From Pedobacter lusitanus (lineage in GTDB: Bacteria > Bacteroidota > Bacteroidia > Sphingobacteriales > Sphingobacteriaceae): 64,000 bases of DNA. Positions 1 to 12,800 of the stretch are shown one piece after another. Location: assembly GCF_040026395.1 (NCBI RefSeq), contig NZ_CP157278.1, positions 5,952,001-6,016,000 of the forward strand, written 5' to 3'. Position numbers and translations under genes: made by a program. Within the stretch, counting starts at the first letter, position 1. Each line of letters begins with the position of its first letter. The notes under the pieces are model-generated. The model was not told the origin of the DNA and did no database searches. It worked only from the letters and a program-made list of their open reading frames with translations.

Positions 1-3000
1 ATACCCTGGCTATAAATACAGACTTGAGCGGTGCTCCTTCATTCAGTGATCTGCTTCAGCGTGTTAAAACAACATTGCTTGACGGATATGAGCATCAGGA
101 TATGCCTTTTGAAAAAATTGTCGAGGCACTGGTAAAAACCAGGGACCTGAGCCGAAGTCCGTTGTTCCAGGTACTCTTTGTTATGCAGCAGACACTGGCA
201 ACAACAGGTGCTGGTTTCAATGACGTGATTATATCAGCTGTAGAAAATGAACATGTAGTAGCTCAGTTTGACCTTACTTTCACTATTGGTGAAGAAGCAG
301 GTAAATTACTGCTGAGCATAGATTATTGCACAGATCTTTTTGCAGAAGAAACCATTGCTGGTATGGGCAGACATTATAAACAGCTTTTAAGAGCGATTGT
401 TAATGCGCCTTTACAGGATATTGGAGTTCTTGAAATGCTTACGCAGGAAGAAGAACACAACTTACTGCAAATTGGACAGGGGCCGCTGGTGGCTTATCCG
501 CAGGAAGAAACTTTTGTTGGTCTGTTTGAAAAACAGGTAGCAGCAACACCTGAGGCAATTGCACTGGTTTATGAAAATAATAGTTTAACCTACACAGCGC
601 TGAATGAACAGGCTAATCAGCTGGCTCATTATCTGCTGACGCTGGGAGTTACACCGGATACGATGATACCTGTATGTATAGGACGCTCCTTAGAGATGAT
701 CGTTGCCATACTGGGGGTTATGAAAGCAGGTGCAGCTTATATACCGGTTGATACAAATTATCCGTCGCATCGTATCAGCTATCTGCTGGAAGATGCTAAA
801 GCTAATATTGTTATCACAAGCAGTACAGTACGTAATGTACTACCAGAAACAGCAGCTGTAATTATCCTGATGGATAATGAAAAAGAACAGTTCAAACAAT
901 ATCCTGCCGGTTCTCCCGCAGTAATTGCAGAACCAAAGGATTTATCATATGTAATTTATACTTCCGGTTCGACAGGTACACCAAAAGGAGTACTGGTAGA
1001 ACATGCCGGAATGCTGAACCACTTATTTGCCAAGGTGAATGACCTGCAGTTAAATGCAGATACGATTCTGGCTTATACCGCATCCTATACATTTGACATT
1101 TCTGTATGGCAGATGTTTGCTGCACTTTTATGTGGCGGTAGAACAGTTATTTATGATGACGTGCTGATTTTACAGCCCGTATCATTTATTGAACAGGTGG
1201 CAGCCGATAAAATCACCATTCTGGAGCTGGTTCCTTCTTATCTGAGAGCATTATTGCAGGAAGAAGCTGATGTAAAACTGGATGATCTGCAATATTTACT
1301 GGTAACCGGTGAAGCAGTGAATCAGCCTTTGCTGGAGCAATGGTTCAGTCATCCGGCTTATGGTAATATTCCTGTGGTTAACGCCTACGGACCAACCGAA
1401 GCATCAGATGATATCACCCATTGTGTTATGCATGAAACACCGGCCGGTAATAGTGTACCACTGGGTAAACCAGTACAGAACCTGCTGATTACCATAGTTG
1501 ATAAAGCTGGTCAGTTATGTGCAATTGGTATACCGGGAGAGGTATGTGTATCCGGAATTGGTGTATCCCGCGGATACCTGAACCGTCCTGAGCTTACCGC
1601 AGAAAAATTTGTTGCAGATCCGCGCAGTGGAGAAAGAATGTACAAAACAGGAGATCTTGGACGCTGGCTGGCAGACGGAAATGTAGAATATCTTGGACGT
1701 ATTGATGACCAGGTAAAAATCCGCGGTTATCGTATAGAACTTGGAGAAATCGAAAAAGTACTGCAGCAGCATGAACAGGTAGTTGCTTCAGTTGTCATAG
1801 CCAGAGCAGGTAATCTGATCGGTTATATTACAGGTAATCAGGAAATTGATAAAGATGCTGTTCGTCATTATCTGCTGCAGAAACTACCTGAATATATGGT
1901 GCCGGTACTGGTAGAACTGGAAGCTTTACCATTAACAGCCAATGGAAAAGTAGACAGAAAACTATTGCCTGATCCATCAGCTTCATTACTGGTCAATAAT
2001 TTATATGTTGCTCCACGTAATGAAACAGAACAGATCCTGGTTAGTATTTGGGAAGAACTATTAGATACAACCGGGGTTGGTATAAATGATAATTTCTTTG
2101 AACGTGGCGGTCATTCACTGCTTGCGATCAGATTGCTGGCTCTTATCCGCAGCAGACTGAAAGCCGAACTTGTTGTAAAAGATATATTTGTGTATCCGAC
2201 TATAGCCGGTCAGGCTGATTTTCTGCAGTCGCAGCATCATGTAAATCTGCTTCCACCGGTAACAGCACAGGAACGTCCGCTACGTATTCCACTTTCATTC
2301 AGTCAGGAACGTTTATGGTTTATAGACAAACTGGAAGGTAGCGTACATTATCATATCCCTGGTGTATTGAAATTACAGGGTGAACTCAACCAGGAAAGTC
2401 TGCAATATGCTATTCAGGAAGTTGTTAACCGTCATGAAGTATTAAGAAGTGTGATACACTGGTCTGAAGAAGACAACAGTGCTTATCAGGAAATTCTGAA
2501 GCAGGATCAGTGGCAATTGTCTGCTATAGAAGTGGAATCAGATGATATAACATCAGCTGTGAATTCATTTATACAAATGCCTTTTGATCTGTCAGCAGAT
2601 CATATGCTCAGAGCAGGGCTGATTACTTTAAGCGAAACAGCACATTTACTGGTACTGGTCACCCATCATATCGCATCTGACGGATGGTCTGAAGGTATCC
2701 TGGTTAATGAAATCACTGCATTGTATAATGCACATGTTGAAAAACGCAAGCCTGAATTACCGCTGATGCCTTTACAGTATGCGGATTATGCGATGTGGCA
2801 GCGTAACTATTTACAGGGAGCTGTACTGACTAAACAACTGGAGTACTGGGAGAAACAACTGGCCGATACCACCGTACTGGATCTGCCTGTGGATTATACC
2901 AGACCAGCAGTACAGAGCACTAACGGAGCAATGGCCGATTTTAATCTGGATGCCGAACTCAGCAAACAATTACAATTGTTCAGCCAGCAGCATGGCAGCA

Positions 3001-6000
3001 CATTGTTTATGACTTTACTGGCAGCCTTTAAAGTATTACTTTACAGATATAGCGGTCAGGATGACATTTGTGTAGGTATACCGGTTGCCGGAAGAAAACA
3101 GGAAGAAGTAGAAAGCCTGATCGGATTCTTTATCAATACGCTGGCTATCCGTACTGATTTAAGTGGGGAACCTGCTTTCAGTGAGCTGTTGAAACAGGTA
3201 AAAGAAACTCTTTTACAGGGATATACATTCCAGGACACCCCTTTTGAAAAAGTGGTGGATGCTGTTGTGGAAAACAGGGATATGGGCAGGACGCCGTTAT
3301 TCCAGGTCATGTTTGTTTTGCAGAACACGCCGGAAGAAGGTGAAGTTAAATTGGGAGATATGATCCTGTCTGCTGAAGAAACAGCGCATACCTCTTCAAA
3401 ATTTGATCTGACGTTCGTTCTGAAAGAAAGTGAAAATGGTCTGGCATTGAGCGTGGAATACTGTACTGATTTATTCAGCAGTGATACTATCGCCCGTATG
3501 GCAGGACATTATCAGCAATTATTGCAGGCTATTCTGCAGCAGCCTAAACAGCAGATCAGCAACATTAATTTCCTGACAGCAGCAGAAGAACAAAAAATAT
3601 TAACAGAATTTGCGCTTGCACCGGTTAATTACCCGGTTGAAAAAGAGATGACACTGGTGTCGTTATTCAAAGCGCAGGCATTGAAAAATCCTGACGCTAC
3701 TGCACTGGTAGTAGAAGATACAGTACTTACTTATGGTGAACTGAACAGCAAATCTGATCAGCTGGCTCATTACCTGAGCAGCAGAGGGGCTGATGCAGAA
3801 ATGCTGATCCCGGTTTGTATGGACAGAAGTATAGAGCTGATCATTGGTATTCTCGGTATCTTAAAAGCAGGAGCTGCCTATGTACCGGTTGATGCCGGTT
3901 ATCCTCAGGATCGTATTGCCTACATGCTTTCAGATTGTAACAGCCAACTGGTTGTGACCAATAAAAAGTATGCTGATTTATGTCGCAGTGCGGATGAAAA
4001 TGCAGAACTGGTTTGTATCGATGCACTGAATGCTTTGGTATGGAGTAACACAGAGCCCTTGTCTGACGGGGATATTCTTCCAAACCAGCTTGCTTATGTA
4101 ATTTATACCTCCGGTTCAACAGGTCGTCCTAAAGGAGTAATGGTTGAACATCATAGTGTTGTGAATCTGGTTAACTGGCATGCCGGGGTTTACCAGGTTA
4201 ATGCAGAAAGTAAATCTACGGCAATGGCCAGTATAGGATTTGATGCTTTTGGATGGGAAATATGGCCTTATCTGTGTGCCGGCAGTACTATAGTGATGCT
4301 GGATGACGAAATGAGGCTTTCTCCTGAAGAGGTTATCAAACGTTACATTTCGGCCGGTATTACCCATAGTTTCGTGGCAACAGGTCTGGTTAAAGAGATT
4401 GTTGATGCCTTACAGCAGCAGAACAGTGAACTTCAGTATCTGCTTACCGGAGGTGATCGTTTGCCACCGGTAGATGTAAGTGAGTTATCTTATACACTGG
4501 TTAACAATTACGGACCTACTGAAAATACAGTAGTGGCTACCTGCTACAGCCTGTCAGCAGCTAATCATGATACACTGCCATTTATTGGTAAGCCAATATC
4601 CAATACCAGGGCCTATATTCTGGACGCGAATTTATCACCTGTTTCGATTGGAACAGCCGGAGAATTATGTGTCAGCGGAACACAGCTGGCAAGAGGTTAT
4701 CTGAACTTACCGGAGCTGACTGCAGAGAAATTTATTGCACACCCGTTTATTCCGGGAGAAAGAATATATCGTACCGGAGATTTGGTAAGATGGCTTGCTG
4801 ACGGAAATATTGAATACCTGGGCAGAACAGATGAGCAGGTTAAAATCAGGGGATACCGCATCGAGCTTGGAGAAATAGAAAGCGTATTGCTGCAAAATGA
4901 ACTGGTTAACCAGGCGGTGGTTATAGTGAGTCCTGACGACCATGGAAATAAACGTCTGGTAGCTTATATCGTTTCATCAGGTACATTCAGCAGAGAACTG
5001 CTGGAAGAATATCTGAGACAGCGTCTCCCTGTTTACATGGTGCCAGCTTTATGGGTAGAGTTATCAGCTATCCCGCTTACTGCCAATGGCAAGGTAAACC
5101 GTAAAGCATTACCTCAGCCTGTTGCAGAAGATGATACAGATGCAGCATCATATGTTGCACCACGTAACGAAACGGAAGCCGGTCTGGCCGGAATCTGGCA
5201 GGAATTACTGGGTGTAAATAAAGTAGGTATACATGATAATTTCTTCAGACTGGGAGGCGATTCGATTATTACCATACAGGTAGTAAGCCGTGCTAAATGG
5301 ATAGGTTGTAACCTGAAGCCTAAAGATGTATTTATGCATCAGACCATTGCACAGCTGGCAGCAGTTGCTGTCACCCGCAAAAATACCGCTGGACTGGTTA
5401 AAGGAGAGCAGGGGCAGCTGGAAGGCGAAGCTGGTCTGCTTCCTATTCAGCAATGGTTCTTTGAAGAACAGCTGATTAAAGAAAATGCTATCAATCATTT
5501 CAATCAGAGCGTTTTACTGAATCTGGATAAACGTATTGATAAAGACTTGTTATCAGGCGTATTACAGCAGTTGCAGGAACAGCATGATGTACTGAGATTC
5601 TCTTATCAAAAGAACGATACCGTATGGACGCAAACTTATAGTGATCAATATCCTACATTAATACATAGGGATTTAACCGAGGTTACACCGTCGGCTATTG
5701 AAGCAGCCATCACCAGAAGCTGTGAATACCATCAGGCTGCACTGCATATTACCAACGGTCCGCTGATACAGTTAGTCTGGATGGAAACTCCTGAACAGCT
5801 GACGCATAACCGACTGTTGTTTGTAATTCATCACCTTGCAGTGGACGGTGTATCATGGCGTGTTTTACTGGAAGATATGGAGCGGTTATTTGAAGCAGCG
5901 CTGAAAAAAGAAACCATCAGTCTTGGCGAGAAAAGCAGTTCTTACAGACAGTGGTACAATCAGCTTGCGCAATACGGAAAATCTTCGGGACTGTTATCAC

Positions 6001-6863
6001 AGCTGCCTTACTGGAAAGAGGTAGTCCGTTCAGCAACTTATCTGCCAACGGATAAAACCCCTGAAAGTATAGTTACCATTAAAGATGCAGGATCATTCTC
6101 TATTCAGCTTGACACCCAATTCACCCAACAATTATTACAGGAAGCTTCAGCTGCTTATAATACCGGAATAAATGATCTGCTGCTGGCAGCGCTGGCCCTG
6201 ACTATAAACGGATGGAGTGGTGAAAAACGACTGGTTGTCGGACTGGAAGGACATGGAAGGGAAGAACTGGGAATTGATATTGATACCAGCCGTACAGTAG
6301 GATGGTTCACTAATCTTTACCCGGTATTGCTGACTACAGATGAAGATAGTGACAATGGAAATACGATCAAAAGTATAAAAGAACAGCTGCGTCAGGTTCC
6401 TGATAAAGGTCTTGGTTATGGTGTGTTGAAATATATCAACAGAGAGCCGTCACTTCAGGATGCCACACCATGGAATATTGTATTTAACTACCTGGGGCAA
6501 TTTGATAACATTACCAGTGAAGAAGGGCTGTTTACTTATGCAGATGAGTCTGCCGGTACGGAGATCAACAGTAGTTATCCAATGCGGGAATGGCTTTCGG
6601 TAAACGGAATGGTGCAGAGCGGACAGTTATCACTGACCTGGAACTATAGTACCTGGCATTTTGAAAGCGCTACCATAGAGTCACTGGCAGTGATGTACCT
6701 GGTTCGTTTGAAAGAACTGATTACACATTGTGTGGCGCAGGCAGGAGGGCCTCAGTCCTTTACACCTTCTGATTACGGATTATCAGGAGAAGTGAGTTAT
6801 CAGCAGATGGACAAATTTTTAAATAGCGATCAGGGAGATCTGGAGGATATCATTAGTTTTTAA
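1..6863 (+). CDS. Non-ribosomal peptide synthetase, 5'-truncated, modules (C)-A-T-C-A-T-E
   Basis: The gene enters from the left edge; codons are in phase from base 3 and the first residues (TLAINTDLSG) are the end of a condensation (C) domain. The order after that is: adenylation (A) domain about nt 580-1970, thiolation (T) domain with GGHS near 2110, C domain with HHIASDG near 2665, A domain about 3725-5100, T domain with GGDS near 5255, and epimerisation (E) domain with HHLAVDG near 5835. By-eye alignment to the PheA pocket gives DIWELTADDK for the first A domain, which fits a basic residue such as Dab, and DAWFLGNVVK for the second, the classic Leu code. GGDS is the usual form of a T domain before an E domain, so D-Leu is expected. 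A short acidic tail ending LEDIISF may dock with the next enzyme, which starts 10 bp downstream in the same operon. Domain calls are firm; substrate calls are inference. Confidence 0.97.
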   Translation, partial: TLAINTDLSGAPSFSDLLQRVKTTLLDGYEHQDMPFEKIVEALVKTRDLSRSPLFQVLFVMQQTLATTGAGFNDVIISAVENEHVVAQFDLTFTIGEEAGKLLLSIDYCTDLFAEETIAGMGRHYKQLLRAIVNAPLQDIGVLEMLTQEEEHNLLQIGQGPLVAYPQEETFVGLFEKQVAATPEAIALVYENNSLTYTALNEQANQLAHYLLTLGVTPDTMIPVCIGRSLEMIVAILGVMKAGAAYIPVDTNYPSHRISYLLEDAKANIVITSSTVRNVLPETAAVIILMDNEKEQFKQYPAGSPAVIAEPKDLSYVIYTSGSTGTPKGVLVEHAGMLNHLFAKVNDLQLNADTILAYTASYTFDISVWQMFAALLCGGRTVIYDDVLILQPVSFIEQVAADKITILELVPSYLRALLQEEADVKLDDLQYLLVTGEAVNQPLLEQWFSHPAYGNIPVVNAYGPTEASDDITHCVMHETPAGNSVPLGKPVQNLLITIVDKAGQLCAIGIPGEVCVSGIGVSRGYLNRPELTAEKFVADPRSGERMYKTGDLGRWLADGNVEYLGRIDDQVKIRGYRIELGEIEKVLQQHEQVVASVVIARAGNLIGYITGNQEIDKDAVRHYLLQKLPEYMVPVLVELEALPLTANGKVDRKLLPDPSASLLVNNLYVAPRNETEQILVSIWEELLDTTGVGINDNFFERGGHSLLAIRLLALIRSRLKAELVVKDIFVYPTIAGQADFLQSQHHVNLLPPVTAQERPLRIPLSFSQERLWFIDKLEGSVHYHIPGVLKLQGELNQESLQYAIQEVVNRHEVLRSVIHWSEEDNSAYQEILKQDQWQLSAIEVESDDITSAVNSFIQMPFDLSADHMLRAGLITLSETAHLLVLVTHHIASDGWSEGILVNEITALYNAHVEKRKPELPLMPLQYADYAMWQRNYLQGAVLTKQLEYWEKQLADTTVLDLPVDYTRPAVQSTNGAMADFNLDAELSKQLQLFSQQHGSTLFMTLLAAFKVLLYRYSGQDDICVGIPVAGRKQEEVESLIGFFINTLAIRTDLSGEPAFSELLKQVKETLLQGYTFQDTPFEKVVDAVVENRDMGRTPLFQVMFVLQNTPEEGEVKLGDMILSAEETAHTSSKFDLTFVLKESENGLALSVEYCTDLFSSDTIARMAGHYQQLLQAILQQPKQQISNINFLTAAEEQKILTEFALAPVNYPVEKEMTLVSLFKAQALKNPDATALVVEDTVLTYGELNSKSDQLAHYLSSRGADAEMLIPVCMDRSIELIIGILGILKAGAAYVPVDAGYPQDRIAYMLSDCNSQLVVTNKKYADLCRSADENAELVCIDALNALVWSNTEPLSDGDILPNQLAYVIYTSGSTGRPKGVMVEHHSVVNLVNWHAGVYQVNAESKSTAMASIGFDAFGWEIWPYLCAGSTIVMLDDEMRLSPEEVIKRYISAGITHSFVATGLVKEIVDALQQQNSELQYLLTGGDRLPPVDVSELSYTLVNNYGPTENTVVATCYSLSAANHDTLPFIGKPISNTRAYILDANLSPVSIGTAGELCVSGTQLARGYLNLPELTAEKFIAHPFIPGERIYRTGDLVRWLADGNIEYLGRTDEQVKIRGYRIELGEIESVLLQNELVNQAVVIVSPDDHGNKRLVAYIVSSGTFSRELLEEYLRQRLPVYMVPALWVELSAIPLTANGKVNRKALPQPVAEDDTDAASYVAPRNETEAGLAGIWQELLGVNKVGIHDNFFRLGGDSIITIQVVSRAKWIGCNLKPKDVFMHQTIAQLAAVAVTRKNTAGLVKGEQGQLEGEAGLLPIQQWFFEEQLIKENAINHFNQSVLLNLDKRIDKDLLSGVLQQLQEQHDVLRFSYQKNDTVWTQTYSDQYPTLIHRDLTEVTPSAIEAAITRSCEYHQAALHITNGPLIQLVWMETPEQLTHNRLLFVIHHLAVDGVSWRVLLEDMERLFEAALKKETISLGEKSSSYRQWYNQLAQYGKSSGLLSQLPYWKEVVRSATYLPTDKTPESIVTIKDAGSFSIQLDTQFTQQLLQEASAAYNTGINDLLLAALALTINGWSGEKRLVVGLEGHGREELGIDIDTSRTVGWFTNLYPVLLTTDEDSDNGNTIKSIKEQLRQVPDKGLGYGVLKYINREPSLQDATPWNIVFNYLGQFDNITSEEGLFTYADESAGTEINSSYPMREWLSVNGMVQSGQLSLTWNYSTWHFESATIESLAVMYLVRLKELITHCVAQAGGPQSFTPSDYGLSGEVSYQQMDKFLNSDQGDLEDIISF

Positions 6864-6873
6864 AATTTATTAG

Positions 6874-9800
6874 ATGGAAGAAATTAAGCAATTCATAGAC
6901 AAATTATATAGCCGACACTTTTCTCTTGCAGTGCAGGAGGGTAAGCTTACATTAAGAGGAGATAAAAACAAACTGACTGATGAACAGATAGGTGCTATAA
7001 GAACCGATGTGGAGGTAATTACCTATATCAAAAATAACAAGCAGGAGCTGATCGACTATCTTTCCAGGGCCGAGGCTCCTGAAACAAAGAAACGTCATGA
7101 GGGCATAACGGCTATCTACCGCTTAAGCGGTTTGCAGGAGGGAATGCTTTTTCATGGACTATATGATGGTGAAGTAGCTGCCTATATGGAACAATTTACC
7201 TGTGATCTTTCACAGGTAAATACCCGTTTACTTCAGGAAAGCTGGAATTTGCTGTTGCAGCGACATACTATTCTGCGCAGCAGTTTTGATTATGAATCCT
7301 TGGGAATGCCGGTGCAATGTGTGCATCAGGATGTGGTACTTCCTTTTCAGGAGCTGGATTATAGCGATATGAACCAGGAAACACAGGATCAGGCTATTGC
7401 CACATTTATAGCTGCCGACCTGAAGAAGGGAATTGATTTTAAAAAGCCTCCTTTAATGCGTATAAACCTCTTGAAAAGGGGTGAAGATAGTTATCATATG
7501 GTCTGGACTTATCATCATATCTTACTGGATGGCTGGTCAATGTCTATTCTGATGGAAGAATTGCTGGAGTTTTATGAATTACTTGCAGATGGTCAGGAAG
7601 TAAAGATAACAGAGCAGGATAAATATGAGGATTATATCCGTTATATAGAGAGCAGAGGGCAGGGTGCACAGGAAGAATACTGGCGCAAATATATGGCTGG
7701 TGTAGAAACAGGGACTTTGCTGCCATTTATTCATTCGCCGGAAGGCAGTACTAAAGAAGGCGGGAAATTTAAAGAAGAATTTCTGGTTCTGGATGCACAG
7801 ATAAAGGCAGCTGCCGATACTTATGCTAAAGCATCCGGCCTGACACTGAATACGCTTTTGCAGGGAATATGGGCATTTATTCTGCATAACTATACCGGTA
7901 AAACACATATTACTTATGGGGTAACTGTATCGGGGCGTCCGGAAGAACTTGCTGATATGGAAAAAAGAGTCGGAATGTATATCAATACACTCCCGCTGCA
8001 TACTGAAATCAACTATGATGCTGAGATTATTGCATGGTTATCAGCACTTCAGGATGGACAAATTATGTCCAGGGAGTACGGTTATACTGCCTTAACTACA
8101 ATACAGCAGTGGACAGGCGTAACCGGAGATTTATTTGACAGCATTCTGGTGTTTGAAAACTATCCTGTTGGTACAGGCGGTTCATCAGGTTCAGGAAAGA
8201 TGCAGGTAGACAATGTGATCATCAAAGAACATAACAATTATCCGTTATCGATAATTGCAGCCGTGTCGGATGAGATTCATGTACTATTCCTGTATAATGA
8301 AGAAATACTGGATGAAGTGTATGTGAAACAGTTAACCAGACATTTTAAACAAGTATTACTGCAAATCATATCCCTTGAAAAAAAGAAAATAGCCGAACTG
8401 CAGCTGGTGGAAGGAGACGATCAGAAGCAGTTACTGCATGATTTTAATCAGACTTTCAGTGCATACGAAAGAGAGTATTCTATTATCTCTGCGTTCAGCG
8501 AACAGGTAAATAAAACACCAGCTGCAGTTGCACTGGTTTTTGAAGGAGAGGAATTAACCTATACTGAGCTTGATGAGTATACCAATCAGCTGGCTCATTA
8601 TCTGATTGAACAGGGAATTACACCTGGAATGCTGATCCCTGTTTCTATGGACAGGAGTATGGAGGTTATGATTGCTATCCTTGCTGTACTGAAAGCAGGG
8701 GCTGCCTATATGCCCGTTGATCCGGCATATCCGGAAGAACGTATCCGTTTGATGCTGGCAGAAAGTGAGAGTCCGGTAGTGATTACAACAAAGAATCATG
8801 CTGACCGGCTGAATACACTGGGCGCCGGGATCAAATCAATCTGTATGGATAATCTGAAGTATTTGATTTACAATCAATCGGTTACATCAGCAGAGGTTGC
8901 CCTGTCTGCAGCGCATCTGGCTTATGTGATCTATACTTCCGGTTCTACGGGGCAGCCTAAGGGAGTGAAAGTAACTCATGGAAATGTCGTGAGTCTGGTA
9001 CATGGAGTGGATTACGTTTCTTTTGATCCACAAGATGTACTGTTATCAACAGGTTCTCCCTCATTTGATGCAACCACTTTTGAATACTGGGGGATGTTGC
9101 TGAACGGTGGCCGTCTGATTTTATGTAATGAGCAGACTTTACTTGATCCTACACTGCTGAAAAGGGAAATACAAAAGCACAGCGTAAATAAAATGTGGTT
9201 TACAGCCGGCTGGTTTAATCAGTTGGTAGAAACTGCAATCGGGACTTTTGAAAGCCTGTCTGTTATCCTGGTTGGCGGAGAAAAACTATCCGCTAAACAC
9301 GTTCGTAAATTATTACAGACTTATCCTGAGATTAACGTGATTAATGGTTACGGTCCTACAGAAAATACGACCTTTTCATTGACTTATCCCATTAAGCCAG
9401 GTTTTAATGATAATATTCCTATAGGTTATCCGCTAAGTAACCGGACTGCCTGTATTCTGAATGAGCAGCAGCAACTGGTACCACTTGGCGTCGTAGGTGA
9501 AATTTATCTGGGTGGAGATGGTTTATCAGCAGGATATCTGAATCGCCCTGAGCTGACTGCCGAGAAATTTATATTACATCCATTTCCTGCAAAACCAGGA
9601 GAAAAACTTTACAGAACAGGTGATTTAGGGAAGTGGTTGCCAGATGGCAGTATTGTTTACGAAGGCAGGATTGATGAGCAGGTGAAAATCCGTGGTTTCC
9701 GTATTGAGCTGGGTGAAATTGAAACTGTATTACAGCAAAGTGCGTTTGTAAGTCAGGCAGTGGTAACCGTTCTGGCCGATGAAGATGGTGGTAAACGTTT

Positions 9801-12800
9801 GATTGGTTATGTGGTTCCGCAAGGAGATTACGACCAGGATAAAGTAATGGAATCTCTGCGGGAACAATTGCCCGACTATATGATGCCAGGTTTGCTTATC
9901 GCTATGGAGCAATTTCCACTGACAGCCAACGGTAAAGTAAACAAAAAAGAATTACCAGCTCCCGGAGCTGAATCTCTGACTGTAAAGGCTTATGTGGCTC
10001 CGCGAAATGAAACAGAAGAAACACTCGTTCAGATCTGGCAAAAACTGCTGAAAATTGAACAGGTGGGGATATACGATGATTTCTTCACCCTTGGCGGACA
10101 TTCCCTGCTGGCAATCAGACTGATTGGAACGATAAGGGATAAAATGGGGCTGGAACTTACTGTGAAATCCATGTTTGATAATACGACCGTTGCCTCATTA
10201 TCAGCGTATCTGTTAAACAGCGGAGATCAGGCGGTACTGCCGGCAATCAAAGCGCTGTCCAGACCGGAGTTTATTCCATTGTCATTCAGTCAGGAAAGGT
10301 TATGGTTTATTGATCAGCTGGAAGGAAGTGTACATTATCATATGCCTTCAGTACTCAAATTAAAAGGTAAACTAAATAAGGATGCACTTCAATACGCATT
10401 ACAAAGTATTGTAAAACGTCATGAAGTACTCAGATCAGTTATTAAATCCAGAGAAGGTGTGCCTTATCAGGAAATAATGCCTGCAGATAAATGGCAGCTG
10501 ACCAGCCTGGAAGTCAATAATGACTTGACGGCAACTATCAATTCATTTGTACTGAATCCTTTTGATCTTGCTGCAGATTATATGCTGCGCGCAGGTTTAA
10601 TCAGTCTGAATGAAGCTGAACATTTATTGGTACTGACGATGCACCATATTGCTTCTGACGGTTGGTCGGCTGGTATACTGGTTGCTGAATTAACAGCATT
10701 CTATGAAGCAGGTAGTAAAGATAATGCCGTACAGTTACCTGAACTGGATATTCAATATGCAGATTATGCCATCTGGCAGAGAACTTATATCAGCGGCGAG
10801 GTACTTCAGGCCCAACAGGATTATTGGTCAGAGAAACTGGCAGATGTAACTCCGCTGGAGCTTCCGCTTGATTTTGAAAGGCCGGCTATTCAGAGTACAA
10901 AAGGTGGTTTACTCTCCTTTCATCTGGATAAGCAGCTTACAGATCAGCTGAATAAATTTAGTGCTGAGCAGGAAAATACCCTGTTTGTTACCTTATTGTC
11001 CGGTTTTTATGTGCTGCTATCCCGTTACAGCAGACAGGAAGATATTACCGTAGGTACGCCGATAGCCGGCAGAAGACAAAAAGAATCGGAAGCACTGATT
11101 GGATTCTTTATCAATACACTGGCCTTACGTTGTGATCTGAGCGCTTCACCAACCTTTCAGGAGTTAATCAAACAGGTGAAAACAACTTTGCTTGAAGGTT
11201 ATGACCATCAGGATATACCTCTGGAAAAAATAGTAGAGGCAGTAGTCAAAGACCGGGACAGGAGCAGAACTCCGTTGTTCCAGGCAATGTTGGTATTACA
11301 GAATACGCCCGATGAACCGGATCTGGTACTTGGTGACCTTGTGCTGAGCGGAGAGGAAGTGGCGCACACCACAGCCAAATTTGATCTTAATTTTATGATT
11401 GAAGAAAACCAGGAAGGTCTGGAGTTAAGCATTGTGTACTGTACTGATTTATTCAGAGAAGAGACAATTGCCGGAATGGCTAAACATTACGAGCAGTTAT
11501 TGCGGTCAGTTATAGCGCTTCCTTCAGCTTCAGTCCGGAGCTTAAAGATGCTTTCTGAGCAGGAAGAACATGAACTTATCTATACTTTTAATCAGGGCGC
11601 TTCAGCACATCAGTCTATAGATCACAAGACTATAGCAGACCTGTTTCTGGAACAGGTGGCGAAAAATCCTGATACTATAGCAGTGGAGTATGAAGGACAG
11701 CAGCTGAGCTACAGGGAACTGGATAAACGTACCGATGGCCTTGGAAGATATCTCAGAACAAAAGGAGTTCAGAAAGATTCACTGGTAGCCCTTTGTATGA
11801 ACCGGAGTCTGGAAATGATTGTAGCCATACTGAGTATCCTGAAAGCAGGAGGGGCTTATGTACCTATCGATCTGGCATTCCCTGAAGAGCGTATAAATTT
11901 CATATTACAGGATACAGGTTGTGAAATCTGTATAACTGATGGAAGCCTGGAAGATAAAATATCAAAAGCTGCAGAAAGTCAGGTAAACTATCTGAATATC
12001 CAGACAGACTGGGATAAGCTGATTGAAAATGCAGATCAGGAGATCTCTTTAAATGAAAGTGAGCCGGATGGCCTGGTTTATGTAATTTATACATCCGGTT
12101 CTACCGGCAATCCAAAAGGTGTTATGATCACACATGATAACCTGACCGATTATATCTATGGTTTACAGCAAAAATGCAATATTAATGCATGTGCTTCATT
12201 TGCCCTGGTACCGGCTATTGCTACCGATCTTGGAAATACGATCCTTTTTGGTGCCCTGGCTGCGGGTGGTACACTTCATCTGATTGCAGAAGAACTCACC
12301 ACAGATGCTGTAGCATTGCACGATTATTTTAAGACACATGTAATTGATTGTCTGAAGATAGTTCCTTCACACTGGAAAGCATTAACAGTAGATCATAAAG
12401 CTTTGTTACCTGCAAAACTGCTGATCTTTGGCGGGGAAGCTTTGCAGGGAGACGTAATCAGTACGATCAGTCTGTCAGGTGCAGCTTGTGAGGTGTTCAA
12501 TCATTACGGGCCTACGGAAACTACGATAGGTAAATGTATGTATAAAGTGAACTTACAACAGAATTATACCAGCGTACCTATTGGTAATTCTTTCTCAGAT
12601 ACAGTTTTATATATACTGGATGCTGAAGGTGGAGTTGTGCCGGTTGGCGTAGGCGGAGAATTATGTATCGGAGGGAAAGGAGTTGCAAGAGGCTATCTTA
12701 ATCTGCCGGAATTAACCCGTGAAAAATTTGTCTCCGATCCATTTAATACAACTGGTCTTCTTTATAAAACCGGTGATTTGGCCAGAAGATTACCTGACGG

